Positions 1 to 8,399 of a stretch of 64,000 bases of DNA are shown piece after piece; position 1 is the stretch's first letter; the number at the start of each line of letters is the position of its first letter. Origin of the DNA: UBA4877 sp002399345 (GTDB lineage Bacteria; Bacillota; Thermoanaerobacteria; Thermoanaerobacterales; UBA4877); contig DAIORT010000010.1 of the NCBI GenBank assembly GCA_036752905.1, forward strand, positions 6,079 to 70,078, read 5' to 3'. Made by a program: the position numbers and the translations under genes. A model generated the notes under the pieces. That model searched no databases. It saw nothing but the letters and a program-made list of their open reading frames with translations, and was not told the DNA's origin.

Positions 1-190
1 TGCTCAAATAATCTTTTAAGGAACGGTCGAGTGTTCCTGCATAGATTCCTCCTCCAATAAACAATAGATCCACAGGTTCTTTAAGCGGAATGCCTAAAGG
101 TTCAGCTGTAACACCTGCTGCGTTAGCGATAGCTTGTGCTACCACTCTCGTATTGCCTCCTTGAGATTGATAACGGACTGCGATTCTCAT
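1..190 (-). CDS. Flavodoxin-like protein, N-terminal part (cut by window start)
   Basis: Reading the minus strand from the ATG at 190 gives 63 residues starting MRIAVRYQSQGGNT, the flavodoxin start: a first beta strand followed by a phosphate-binding loop of the form S/T-x-x-G-N-T for FMN. A second strand (VDLLFIGGGIYAGTLD) matches the usual fold. The C-terminal half lies outside the window. Flavodoxins carry one or two electrons in the cytoplasm for anaerobic redox enzymes. A ribosome binding site (AAGGTGAGGTG) lies about 8 bases upstream of the ATG. The family is fairly sure; the partner enzyme cannot be told from this fragment. Confidence 0.8.
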   Translation of the reverse strand, partial: MRIAVRYQSQGGNTRVVAQAIANAAGVTAEPLGIPLKEPVDLLFIGGGIYAGTLDRSLKDYLS

Positions 191-231
191 TAGACTTTTC
201 ACCTCACCTTTCCTTTTGCTTATTTTAACAT

Positions 232-267
232 AAATTCCCGGGAAGTATGTATAACTACCCGGAATTT
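232..267. other. Hairpin between flavodoxin and elaA-like genes
   Basis: AAATTCCCGGG (232-242) pairs with CCCGGAATTT (258-267) with one bulged C. On the plus strand it is followed by a short T run, but no plus-strand gene lies upstream in the window. On the minus strand it would sit in or before the leader of the flavodoxin gene. It could be a terminator or an operator dyad; I cannot tell which. Confidence 0.35.
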
Positions 268-365
268 TTGTCAAATATGTTGTGCTGTTTATGCGGCAAT
301 GCAGATTACCGGAAGCCGAACCTTTTTAAATGAAATTCATGTTGTATTATGGCCTTGCCTCTATG

Positions 366-394
366 CTGACATTTCTTTAAATATACGTTATGAT
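366..394 (+). promoter_or_regulatory. Sigma-A-type promoter for the acetyltransferase
   Basis: CTGACA (366-371) and TATGAT (389-394) are separated by 17 bases and lie 34 bases before the ATG of the GNAT gene. Inferred from the consensus match only. Confidence 0.45.
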
Positions 395-428
395 ATTGTA
401 TAAAACATGAAGAAGCGGAGGCAGACCA

Positions 429-875
429 ATGGATTTAGTTATAAAGCAATTCGAAGAACTATCTACTGATGAATTATACGAAATATTGAAAGCTAGAGTT
501 GCAGTATTTGTAGTGGAACAAAATTGTGCATATCAGGAAATAGATAATAAAGACCGATATTCATATCATGTATTTCTAAAAGATGACACAGGGATTAAGG
601 CCTATTTAAGGGTCATAGACAAAGGAGTGTCTTTTGAAGAGGTATCGATTGGAAGGGTATTGACACTAAAAAGAGGATGTGGATTAGGAAGCAAAATTCT
701 TGCTGAGGGCATAAAGGCTGCAAAAGAGAGAATGAATGCTGATAGAATAAAGATTGAAGCTCAAACATATGCGAAGGGATTTTATGCAAAAGCAGGATTT
801 AAGCAAGTATCAGAAGAATTTTTGGAAGATGGGATTCCGCATATCCAAATGGTTCTAGAACTATCTGATGAATAA
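429..875 (+). CDS. GNAT-family N-acetyltransferase, ElaA-like
   Basis: 148 residues with the layout of the ElaA branch of GNAT acetyltransferases: an N-terminal KARVAVFVVEQNCAYQEID segment (the 'R..VFvvEQ.c.Y.E.D' signature), then RVLTLKRGCGLGSKIL, the acetyl-CoA pyrophosphate loop (R-G-x-G-x-G/S), and a C-terminal AGFKQVSEEFLEDGIPH strand-turn typical of ElaA. It would transfer acetyl from acetyl-CoA to an amine; the substrate of this branch is not known. The RBS AGCGGAGG precedes the ATG. It is a single-gene unit with its own promoter and a convergent terminator. The gene is visibly AT-rich compared with most neighbours. Confidence 0.85.
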   Translation: MDLVIKQFEELSTDELYEILKARVAVFVVEQNCAYQEIDNKDRYSYHVFLKDDTGIKAYLRVIDKGVSFEEVSIGRVLTLKRGCGLGSKILAEGIKAAKERMNADRIKIEAQTYAKGFYAKAGFKQVSEEFLEDGIPHIQMVLELSDE

Positions 876-954
876 ACTATAATTTTCGTTGCTTCAGTAA
901 AGATAGTGACCCTCATGCTGTTTTTATAACCAAGACTCCGGAGTAGTTATATAT

Positions 955-984
955 AATAAACCGTGCAGAAATGCACGGTTTATT
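955..984. terminator. Perfect 13-bp hairpin with GAAA loop, convergent terminator
   Basis: AATAAACCGTGCA (955-967), loop GAAA, TGCACGGTTTATT (972-984): a perfect inverted repeat between the converging acetyltransferase and secreted-protein genes, so it can end transcripts from both sides. T runs are modest on both strands. Confidence 0.75.
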
Positions 985-997
985 AATGCTTATATAT

Positions 998-1798
998 TTA
1001 TTTAAATACAAGAGATGTCGTATAGGTTACGTTAATTGGTTCCCATTTACTACCTGTGTATTTCCACAGAGACTCCATATTTGATATGCGGTTTGCATGG
1101 TATGCACCCGATACACCCTGTATTCCTCTTAAATAGAGCGTGCCATCCATATTATATTCTATAGGTTCCAATAGTGAGAAACCGTCAGCCCAGGGTTCTA
1201 CTTCTTCCTTAAGCTTTCCGTCAGCGTCATAAATTCCGTCTTTGATGTAGCTGTCTTTGAATGCATCCAGGTCAATGGTGAATTTTTTATCCAAATTTTT
1301 CACATTCATATCTGCTTTAAAACCATCTGTAAATTTACCTGTCAAGGCCAGGCCTTGGTTATTGTCCTCATCAAATATAATGTTGACCTTGCCACCTTTA
1401 ATGGTTGCAATCCTGTTATTGACGATTCCGCCGCTGCCTCCCGTGGCCGCATTTATCATTATGTCTTTTACCTTGTCTCCAGAAAAGTCACCAATAAACA
1501 TTTTTGGTTCAATACCGCTCATATTATCAAGGTAAGAAATTAAAACCTTTTTGTCTGAGCCCGTCGTTATCTTTAAGGCTATACTATCATAGTAAGGGCT
1601 ATCACTGTACTTTTTTAAGCCTATAAGCTTAATATTGTCCGCTATCTTGTCTCCGGTGACATCTGTATTTACAGTCTTTATTACTTTAGGTTTTATTGTT
1701 GTTTTCTGCGGTGTTTTTGCCTGCGCCGCATTGTAGCTTAGGCCGGGCAAAGCTATCATACTGAGAAGAAGCAGTCCTGCCGTTAGTTTTTTATACAT
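998..1798 (-). CDS. Secreted protein with FG-GAP/VCBS-like calcium-loop repeats, function unknown
   Basis: 266 residues. The N-terminus (MYKKLTAGLLLLSMIALPGLSYNAAQA) is a classical Sec signal peptide with an AxA cleavage site near residue 27. The mature protein contains two D-x-[TS]-G-D-x-x-x-D loops (DVTGDKIAD around 46-54 and DFSGDKVKD around 104-112), the calcium-binding pattern of FG-GAP/VCBS beta-propeller blades, the second followed by a glycine-rich turn. It should be exported and may be surface associated. The RBS AGGGAG precedes the ATG. It is monocistronic with a hairpin shared with the converging gene. I do not recognise a specific family and assign no enzymatic role. Confidence 0.7.
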   Translation of the reverse strand: MYKKLTAGLLLLSMIALPGLSYNAAQAKTPQKTTIKPKVIKTVNTDVTGDKIADNIKLIGLKKYSDSPYYDSIALKITTGSDKKVLISYLDNMSGIEPKMFIGDFSGDKVKDIMINAATGGSGGIVNNRIATIKGGKVNIIFDEDNNQGLALTGKFTDGFKADMNVKNLDKKFTIDLDAFKDSYIKDGIYDADGKLKEEVEPWADGFSLLEPIEYNMDGTLYLRGIQGVSGAYHANRISNMESLWKYTGSKWEPINVTYTTSLVFK

Positions 1799-2013
1799 AT
1801 TACCAACTCCCTATTTATTTAATTTAAGTACAAATAATATTTTTGTGATTCGGATCACTTTGTTTCTATATATATTATAGAATAATTTTCTATTAAGAAA
1901 GTTAAAATGAGGTTAAGAAATGTTTAAGATTTTTTAATATTTAAGTATATGTTAATATATAAGCTCCGTTATACGGCTGGCTACGGCAACCCCTATGTAG
2001 AATTAATCTTTAA

Positions 2014-2038
2014 AGCCGCCTGTACAATACAAGCGGCT
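2014..2038 (-). terminator. Terminator of the LacI-family repressor gene
   Basis: On the minus strand AGCCGCTTGTA, loop TTG and TACAGGCGGCT form an 11-bp stem with one G-U pair, about 7 bases after the stop codon of the repressor, followed by TTTAAAG. The U run is weak but the position is right. Confidence 0.6.
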
Positions 2039-2045
2039 CGAATTC

Positions 2046-3089
2046 TCATTGTATCCACTTTTTAGAGGGTTGTGCACAGCTCTCGCGTTTAACAATGCGA
2101 AATGGCAGCGTTATCTTTAAAGGTAAATAAGTTCCGCTGGTAATTCTGTCTAGCAATATTTTCATAGCTATCTTCCCAAGCTCATCGGTAGGTATATGAA
2201 CTGTTGTAAGCATAGGGGAGGAATATTGAGCCATTTCAATATCGTCCACACTTATTATGGATACATCTTCGGGAATCTTTATATCAAATTTTTTAAATGC
2301 GCGTAGTGCTCCTATAGCCGTGACGTCATTGGCACAGAATACGGCAGAGAAATTATTACTCATGTTAATTAATTTTTCGGAGCCCACATATCCACCGTCA
2401 GGTGTTTGCTTTGCATTAACTATATTTTTTTTGTCAAAGTGTAGGTTTAGACTATTTAATGTATCCTTGTATCCTAGAAAGCGGGTTTCACTTTTAGTTT
2501 CGCCTATATATGCTATTTTCCTATGACCTAAATCATACAGGTATTTAACGGCTCTACCTGCGGCCTCATAACCATCGCATATAACCTGGTCATATTTCGT
2601 ATCAATTTTATTTAATCCGGTGTAAACAACATTCTTATAATTTCTAAGAAATGAATACAGCAGTTTTTCATCATAACGTCCAATCATGATAACCCCGTCT
2701 GTCTTAATATCAATTAACTGTTTAGTAATATGCGGATGAAACTGGTCATTGCCTAGATATGAATATTTTACTAAACAATTATGTTTGTATGCTTCATATT
2801 CAATAGAACGGCCTATTTCTGAGAAAAAAGGGTTTTCCGCCGATCGGGAAGATCGCGCATATACGCAAAAGATAGACCTGGGTGTCTCATGCGGTTCAGA
2901 ATTGTCTTCACCCATTTTTAAGTATTGAGCATGAATGTTCGGTATATATCCTGTTTCATGGACGATTTTCCATATTCGCTCCTGGGTCTCTTTGCTGGCA
3001 GCATTGGGATATTTCATATTTAAAACCCTGGAAACTGTGGAAACTGAAACGCCAGCTTTTTCTGCTATATCTTTTAAGGTTATCATCAT
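2046..3089 (-). CDS. LacI-family transcriptional repressor of the adjacent sugar operon
   Basis: 347 residues from the ATG at 3089, chosen because AGGAG lies 5-6 bases upstream and the helix-turn-helix begins right after it (TLKDIAEKAGVSVSTVSRVLN). An in-frame ATG further upstream would add 31 unrelated residues. After the DNA-binding headpiece comes the periplasmic-binding-protein-like core: the VFCANDVTAIGALRAFKK and DVSIISVDDIEMAQYSSPMLTTV segments are standard for the family. It is encoded next to, and read away from, the 3.4-9.8 kb PTS/LarA operon, so it most likely represses that operon and is released by a sugar or sugar phosphate. The effector is not identifiable from sequence. Confidence 0.9.
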   Translation of the reverse strand: MMITLKDIAEKAGVSVSTVSRVLNMKYPNAASKETQERIWKIVHETGYIPNIHAQYLKMGEDNSEPHETPRSIFCVYARSSRSAENPFFSEIGRSIEYEAYKHNCLVKYSYLGNDQFHPHITKQLIDIKTDGVIMIGRYDEKLLYSFLRNYKNVVYTGLNKIDTKYDQVICDGYEAAGRAVKYLYDLGHRKIAYIGETKSETRFLGYKDTLNSLNLHFDKKNIVNAKQTPDGGYVGSEKLINMSNNFSAVFCANDVTAIGALRAFKKFDIKIPEDVSIISVDDIEMAQYSSPMLTTVHIPTDELGKIAMKILLDRITSGTYLPLKITLPFRIVKRESCAQPSKKWIQ

Positions 3090-3425
3090 GTCACTCCTCA
3101 CAGGTTTAATTTGGAAAGATATCCTCATGTGTTTCATAAATAATTTGAGGAAAAAATTGCGTTGATTTATAAATAAGTACAATTATATTTTACTATACTA
3201 CATAATTTTATCAACAATATTGTATTCAAGACATGATTGTAAAGTACTTTTTTTATTTACCAATCCAGTATGAATGCGGATATATGGAAGACAGTTCATA
3301 TATTGATAATTATGCGTAGAATATTAACATTTATAGGCAACATACGATAACGTTTGCGTAGAAAACGATTGTAGGAATACCTATTTGATGTTAACATTTA
3401 GTTAACTCATAAGAGGGAGACTATA
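3090..3425. promoter_or_regulatory. Divergent control region between the repressor and the sugar operon
   Basis: A 336-base AT-rich gap without a gene. Near the plus-strand operon it carries central-CG motifs of LacI-operator type (separate entry) and a pair of GTTAAC sites at 3390-3395 and 3401-3406 (GTTAAC-N5-GTTAAC). TTAACATTTA occurs twice (3326-3335 and 3391-3400). No convincing -35/-10 pair could be chosen. The operon start has a good RBS (AAGAGGGAGA) before the ATG at 3426. Confidence 0.55.
3345..3374. promoter_or_regulatory. Candidate LacI-family operators
   Basis: CGATAACGTTTGCG (3345-3358) and AGAAAACGATTGTA (3360-3373) each have the central CG flanked by A/T that marks LacI-family operators; the second also resembles a degenerate catabolite (cre) site. 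They lie about 55-80 bases before the operon start, a position suited to the neighbouring repressor or to CcpA. No experiment or comparison supports this yet. Confidence 0.4.
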
Positions 3426-4262
3426 ATGAAGCATATATTTTTAAACTTAAAGCGGTTTGATGTACCAAAGGAATATGGAGGAGTTAATACTATTGCCCCA
3501 ATGAATTTGTGGGGAGCGTATATTATAAATAGCATTCAGGACAAACTAAGAAAATATCCCACTGAGGAAATCGAATTCGCAATTTATATGCCGGAGGCGC
3601 ATATCATGCCGGCGGTAGAATCCTTGAAGCATCCGGGGCAGCTGTCTATAGGAAGCCAGGGCGTATACAGGGAGGATATTTCGGCAGGCGGAAATTTTGG
3701 AGCCTTTACAACGAAGTGCCCAGCAAGCGCTGTCAAAGCAATGGGTTGTGACAGTACTATTATAGGACACTGTGAGGAAAGAAAAGATTTATCTAAAATA
3801 ATATGGGAAGCCGGAGGAACTGATACGACTATGGTTAACCGTCTTTTAAATAAAGAAATAAAAGCAGCACAATCGCAAGGCTTGAAGGTTCTTTATTGTA
3901 TAGGAGAGAGCAGTAAGGAACAGAATAACTGGAAAAGCGTATTAAGAACTCAGATAGAAGACGGCCTTAAGGATATAGATAGGAGCAGGGTAGTGATTGC
4001 GTATGAACCGGTATGGGCCATAGGACCGGGTAAAACCCCGCCGGGAAAAGAACGTATAGCAAAGACTGCGGCCTATATACGCAAGGTATCCGATGGCAAC
4101 GATGTGGTATATGGCGGCGGGCTGAAAAAAGATAATGCCGAAATGCTTGCGTCTATACCAGAGATCAGTGGAGGACTCATAGCACTTACAAGATTTACGG
4201 GAGACATCGGTTTTTACCCCGACGAATATCTGGAGATTGTTAAAACTTATATAGGTTATTAA
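3426..4262 (+). CDS. Triosephosphate-isomerase-like sugar phosphate isomerase (divergent paralogue)
   Basis: 278 residues, a TIM-barrel of the triosephosphate isomerase family with the catalytic set in place: Asn7/Lys9 (LNLKRF), His115 (IIGHCEERKD) and Glu194 (IAYEPVWAIGPGK). It departs from housekeeping TpiA at the phosphate sites: the usual YGGSV is YGGGLKKDN (229-237), the NWKM start is NLKRF, and the GGAS-type final loop is replaced by LTRFTGDIG. It is also longer than the usual ~250 residues. TpiA-like paralogues in sugar operons can act on other short ketose phosphates (EryH isomerises L-erythrulose-1-phosphate), so an unusual triose or tetrose phosphate is a reasonable guess. It is the first gene of a seven-gene PTS operon. 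Confidence 0.8.
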   Translation: MKHIFLNLKRFDVPKEYGGVNTIAPMNLWGAYIINSIQDKLRKYPTEEIEFAIYMPEAHIMPAVESLKHPGQLSIGSQGVYREDISAGGNFGAFTTKCPASAVKAMGCDSTIIGHCEERKDLSKIIWEAGGTDTTMVNRLLNKEIKAAQSQGLKVLYCIGESSKEQNNWKSVLRTQIEDGLKDIDRSRVVIAYEPVWAIGPGKTPPGKERIAKTAAYIRKVSDGNDVVYGGGLKKDNAEMLASIPEISGGLIALTRFTGDIGFYPDEYLEIVKTYIGY

Positions 4263-4281
4263 GAAAGGGAAGTGTTCATAT

Positions 4282-5733
4282 ATGAAACTGACTTTTGAAT
4301 ATGGTTTAGGTACCGTTGATGCGAATCTGCCGGAGAATACGGACGTTTTTATACCGGGAGTGACCATACCTGATCCGGCGTATATTCCGGAAGATCAGCT
4401 TGAACAAAAAACATTGGAGTCCATTAGGAATCCTATGGGCATGGAACCGTTATCAAAGCTTGCACACAAGGGATCAAAAGTGACCATAGTATTTCCTGAT
4501 AACATAAAGGGCGGAGAACAGCCAACTTCTCACAGGAAGGTATCTATAAAGCTTATATTACAGGAACTTTATGATGCGGGGGTAGAGAAAAAAGATATCA
4601 TGCTGATCTGTTCCAACGGCCTTCACAGAAAGAATACCAAGGAGGAAATCCGCAGCTTATTAGGTCCTGAGATTTTTAATGAATTTTGGCATTCAGGCCA
4701 AATAATCAACCATGATAGCGAGGATTATGAGCATCTGGTGGATTTAGGAAAGACAAAGCGTGGAGATCCTGTTATCATGAATAAATATGTTTATGACAGC
4801 GATGTTGCGATCCTTATCGGACATACGCAGGGAAACCCCTATGGAGCATATTCCGGTGGGTATAAACACTGCGCGACCGGTATTACACATTGGAGGTCCA
4901 TAGCTTCACATCATGTTCCGGAGGTTATGCACCGCAGTGATTTTGTGCCAGTAAACACTCATTCACTCATGAGAACGAAGTTTAATGAGATAGGGATGCA
5001 CATGGAAGAGTGCATGGGTAAAAAGTTTTTCTGCTGCGATGCTGTTTTGGATACAAAATCAAGGCAAATTCAAATAAACAGCGGTTATGCGAAGGTAATG
5101 CAGCCTTATTCATGGAAAATGGCTAACAAGCGTACCTTCGTACCCTTTGCGGAAAAGAAATATAATGTGCTGGTATTTGGAATGCCGCAGGCTTTCCACT
5201 ATGGCGACGGCATGGGAACGAATCCCATTATGATGATGCAGGGGCTTTCGGCACAGGTCATACGCCATAAAAGAGTGATGTCGGATAATTGTGTTATCAT
5301 TTGTGCTTCAGCCTGTAATGGTTATTTCAATGAAGCGCGCTGGCCGTATCTGAGGGAAATGTATGACATGTTCCAGACAAATCATATGTATACGCTACCG
5401 GATATGAACAAGTATGGTGAGTATTTTGCCACAAATAAAGAATATATAAGGAAATATAGATATGCCCATGCCTTTCATCCCTTCCATGGTTTTTCCATGA
5501 TTTCCTGCGGACATATCGCAGAGGCAAACACATCCGCAATTTATATATGCGGTGCTCAGGAACCGGGTTATGCTAGGGGAATGGGGCTTAAGACAAGGGC
5601 GACTATTGAGGATGCTCTGGAAGATGCGAAGAGGATTGTAGGAGAGAATCCGAATATCCTTGCGCTGCCTCAGACATATAAGCTGGGTGCAGTACATTTG
5701 ATGATGAAAAATGATTCTATAGAAGATGTATAA
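4282..5733 (+). CDS. LarA-family nickel-pincer-cofactor racemase/epimerase homologue
   Basis: 483 residues of the lactate racemase (LarA, DUF2088) family. The residues that hold the nickel-pincer nucleotide in LarA are all recognisable: His115 in SNGLHRKNTKEE (LarA TGTHR motif), His181 in LIGHTQGNPYGAY, and Lys195 in SGGYKHCATGI. LarA itself is about 420-430 residues, so this member is longer. Known homologues epimerise alpha-hydroxy acids such as lactate, malate, phenyllactate and gluconate using the same hydride-transfer cofactor. Placement between a TIM-like isomerase and a phosphomannose-isomerase-like protein in a PTS operon argues for a sugar acid or sugar phosphate substrate. The cofactor genes larB, larC and larE are not in the window and would have to be elsewhere. 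It lies 19 bases after the isomerase gene. Confidence 0.85.
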   Translation: MKLTFEYGLGTVDANLPENTDVFIPGVTIPDPAYIPEDQLEQKTLESIRNPMGMEPLSKLAHKGSKVTIVFPDNIKGGEQPTSHRKVSIKLILQELYDAGVEKKDIMLICSNGLHRKNTKEEIRSLLGPEIFNEFWHSGQIINHDSEDYEHLVDLGKTKRGDPVIMNKYVYDSDVAILIGHTQGNPYGAYSGGYKHCATGITHWRSIASHHVPEVMHRSDFVPVNTHSLMRTKFNEIGMHMEECMGKKFFCCDAVLDTKSRQIQINSGYAKVMQPYSWKMANKRTFVPFAEKKYNVLVFGMPQAFHYGDGMGTNPIMMMQGLSAQVIRHKRVMSDNCVIICASACNGYFNEARWPYLREMYDMFQTNHMYTLPDMNKYGEYFATNKEYIRKYRYAHAFHPFHGFSMISCGHIAEANTSAIYICGAQEPGYARGMGLKTRATIEDALEDAKRIVGENPNILALPQTYKLGAVHLMMKNDSIEDV

Positions 5734-5787
5734 GGATATACCAGATTATAATTTTTATAGATATTTTAAGCGGGTAAAGGAGAGATT

Positions 5788-6876
5788 GTGATTATGAGTA
5801 AATGGAGCGGCGAGCCGATTCTTTTTGGTGATGACAGGATTACACGGCCGTATATCGGCGGTAAACTGTTAAATGAGTGGAGAAGGATGGAGAGCACTGA
5901 GGATGGACATAATTGCGAGGAGCTTCTTGTTACATCCATAGGTGCCATATCTAAGGGGCATAAAGAAGGATATGCCATAAGCACGACCATCCCTGAGCAA
6001 GGCTCAGTATCGCTTAAGGATATTATTGATGATGATCCCGAGGGTATTCTCGGTAAAAAATATAATAAACGCAATCCACATAACTTATCGGTGCTGGCAC
6101 GGGCCGGAGATACAATTGTAAGGCTCGTGCTCCAGTGCCATCCTACTAAGGCCGACGCTAAAAAATATTTCGGCAGCATTTGCGGTAAGTCGGAGGCCTG
6201 GTATATTGCGAGGACAAGAAAAGTTGAAGGTGAAGAAAACTGCGTGTATGCGGGATTTAAGGAGCATGTTTCAAGAGATTTATGGCATGACTTGTGCAAA
6301 AAGCAGGATGTTGATAAAATGGTAGATTGCCTGCACAAAATATCTGTTAAGCAGGGTGATGTCATTCTAATTCCCGCGGGTATGCCACATGCGGTCGGCC
6401 CGGGATGTATTTTCCTGGAGGTGCATGAGTGCAGCGATATTACGATCAGGGCGGAAAGAAATATAAACGGCATTGTTTTGACAGATGATGAAATGTTTTC
6501 AGGGTTATCATTTGATGATGGTATAGATTTATTCGATTTTACAACATATTCTACAGAAGGTATAAGAGAGAAAGTTATAATGAAGCCGAAGCAGATTATG
6601 ACGCAGAGTGGCAGCCAGCTGACTCAAATGATCGGCAGCAGTGATACGAATGCTTTTGGTATGCAGGTTGTAGATATTAAAGGTGAATTTACTTTACCAT
6701 CATTTGACGGCCATAGATTGATGGTTGCAGCGGACAATGATGTTACACTGAGGTGGAGCGATGGCTCAATCAATCTGGTACAAGGTCACGGCGCTTTAAT
6801 ACCTTATGGTTGTAAGAATTTAAAGTTAGAATCACCCGATGCGAGGGTTGTTATTGGACTTCCCTCGGAATTATAA
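5788..6876 (+). CDS. Class I mannose-6-phosphate isomerase-like cupin
   Basis: 362 residues of the type I phosphomannose isomerase family, a zinc-dependent cupin. Zinc ligands are visible: Gln116 and His118 (LQCHPTKADAKKYFG), Glu136 (KSEAWYI) and His201 (IPAGMPHAVGPG), followed by the EVHECSDITIR strand. ManA interconverts mannose-6-P and fructose-6-P; in this operon the natural substrate may be another aldose-6-P. The GTG at 5788 is used because AAGGAG ends 5 bases before it; the ATG at 5794 would be 11 bases away and is the alternative. It follows the LarA-like gene by 54 bases in the same transcription unit. Length matches Firmicutes ManA (about 315) plus some extra. Confidence 0.85.
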   Translation: MIMSKWSGEPILFGDDRITRPYIGGKLLNEWRRMESTEDGHNCEELLVTSIGAISKGHKEGYAISTTIPEQGSVSLKDIIDDDPEGILGKKYNKRNPHNLSVLARAGDTIVRLVLQCHPTKADAKKYFGSICGKSEAWYIARTRKVEGEENCVYAGFKEHVSRDLWHDLCKKQDVDKMVDCLHKISVKQGDVILIPAGMPHAVGPGCIFLEVHECSDITIRAERNINGIVLTDDEMFSGLSFDDGIDLFDFTTYSTEGIREKVIMKPKQIMTQSGSQLTQMIGSSDTNAFGMQVVDIKGEFTLPSFDGHRLMVAADNDVTLRWSDGSINLVQGHGALIPYGCKNLKLESPDARVVIGLPSEL

Positions 6877-6912
6877 ATAAAAAAGATAATGCTAAAGAAA
6901 GGAGGCAAAGAG

Positions 6913-7233
6913 ATGAAAATAGCAGCAGTAGCGGCATGTACAGCGGGTATAGCTCATACCTATATTGCCAGGGAAAAACTAATGAAAAGTGCCGAGTCCA
7001 GAGGACATATTATTCACTGTGAAACGCAAGGCACAATAGGAGTGGAAAACGAGTTATCAAAGGAAGACATTAAAGAAGCTGACGTTGTTATATTAGCTGT
7101 AGATATAGCTATTAACGGTATGGATCGATTTAAGGGAAAGAAAGTTATTAAGATAGGTACTTCATCTTTAATCAAAAACCCGATAGGATTTATTCAAAAG
7201 GTAGAAAAACTCTTAGAAAAGGAGAATAACTGA
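6913..7233 (+). CDS. PTS fructose-type EIIB component
   Basis: 106 residues from the ATG at 6913, preceded by AAAGGAGG. The start MKIAAVAACTAGIAHTYIA is the signature of fructose-family IIB domains, with the phosphorylated cysteine at Cys9 in the A-C-T/P-x-G-I-A-H-T motif. It takes phosphate from the IIA protein encoded four genes on and gives it to the sugar bound by IIC. Its stop overlaps the start of the IIC gene by one base (TGATG), which suggests translational coupling. An upstream in-frame ATG at 6889 would place the Shine-Dalgarno inside the gene and was not used. Confidence 0.93.
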   Translation: MKIAAVAACTAGIAHTYIAREKLMKSAESRGHIIHCETQGTIGVENELSKEDIKEADVVILAVDIAINGMDRFKGKKVIKIGTSSLIKNPIGFIQKVEKLLEKENN

Positions 7234-8321
7234 TGAAACTCGGAGATATTAAAAAACATGTTATGACCGGTATCAGTTATATGATTCCGTTGGTCGTAGC
7301 TTCCGGGCTCACCATGGCCATCGGCAGGGCATTGGCTGGTGCAAATGTTGATAGTCTCGGTACAACTGGTTTTGCATATTGGATGTATACCACTGGTCAG
7401 CTGGGAATGTCTCTCATGGTACCGATTCTTTGTGCCTATACTGCTTTTTCGGTGGCAGATAGGCCGGCATTGGCACCCGGTTTGATAATAGGTTTGATAG
7501 CTAATGAGATTAAAGCAGGCTTTATTGGCGGCCTGGTCGGAGGTTTATTGGTAGGTTATCTTGTCCTTTTGATTAAAAAGTATGTTAAGCTACCAAAGAG
7601 TTTGACAGGTATTATACCAGTTATAGTTATTCCGTTTTTGGCAACGTCGATATCTGCTTTTATTATGTTTGCCATCCTTGGTACGCCGATAAGTTGGATG
7701 ACAAAGATCATGACGGACTTTTTAACTTCTTTATCCGGCGGAGCAAAGTTTTTATACGGAGCTATTGTGGGAGGCATGTCTACATTTGATTTTGGCGGGC
7801 CAGTAAACAAGGTTGCTACTGCTTATTGTAATGCGTTGCTTGCCGAGGGTGTCGGTGATGCAAAGGTTTGTCAGTTTCTGGGATCAATGATCCCGCCGTT
7901 TGGTATTGCAATTTCTGCTATTTTGACAAGAAAGAAGTATACTAGGGCGGAAATTGAATCATTAAAATCTGCTGTCCCTATGGGTTGCGTTATGATTACG
8001 GAAGGTGTAATCCCAATTGCGGCACGCGACCTGGTGAGGGTTGTTATATCTTGTGTGATTGGTTCGGCGGTTGCAGGCGGACTATCTATGAGCTGGGGTA
8101 TATCATCCCCGCTGCCCAATGGAGGTTTTATAGCATTCCCGTTCTTCACCAAACCCATAAAAGCTTTGATATGTCTTGCTATCGGTAGTATTATCACGGG
8201 TTTTGTGCTATCGCTTATTAAGAAGAATGTTACAGATGAGGATGAGAAATTCGATGATCTGGGCTATGAAACAAATGATGATGATTCGGGAGATGACATA
8301 TCGTTTGAAATTATGGAATAG
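7233..8321 (+). CDS. PTS fructose-type EIIC permease component
   Basis: 362 residues, almost entirely hydrophobic helices, starting KKHVMTGISYMIPLVVASGLTMAIG, the typical start of fructose-family IIC. Conserved loops are present: the GxP-type FIGGLVGGLLVG segment, FDFGGPVNKVA around 190, and MITEGVIPIAARD around 250, which contributes to the sugar site (the GAIP-type motif of this class). It forms the membrane channel that binds and translocates the sugar while IIB phosphorylates it. IIA, IIB and IIC are separate polypeptides here, unlike the fused FruA. The acidic tail (DEDEKFDDLGYETNDDDSGDD) is unusual and faces the cytoplasm in most models. The substrate is not predictable beyond a ketose or hexose-like compound. 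Confidence 0.92.
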   Translation: MKLGDIKKHVMTGISYMIPLVVASGLTMAIGRALAGANVDSLGTTGFAYWMYTTGQLGMSLMVPILCAYTAFSVADRPALAPGLIIGLIANEIKAGFIGGLVGGLLVGYLVLLIKKYVKLPKSLTGIIPVIVIPFLATSISAFIMFAILGTPISWMTKIMTDFLTSLSGGAKFLYGAIVGGMSTFDFGGPVNKVATAYCNALLAEGVGDAKVCQFLGSMIPPFGIAISAILTRKKYTRAEIESLKSAVPMGCVMITEGVIPIAARDLVRVVISCVIGSAVAGGLSMSWGISSPLPNGGFIAFPFFTKPIKALICLAIGSIITGFVLSLIKKNVTDEDEKFDDLGYETNDDDSGDDISFEIME

Positions 8322-8399
8322 GATGTATGCCTAATCTGTAAATATAATGATTTAATATATGAAAAATTGTAAGGGCTTAATTTCGGGAGGTTATAAATA

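Noticed and set aside
5766..6473. 235-residue antisense frame over the phosphomannose-isomerase-like gene
   Set aside because: Composition is Ser/Leu/Pro-rich as expected of an antisense frame; the plus-strand protein has zinc-site motifs.
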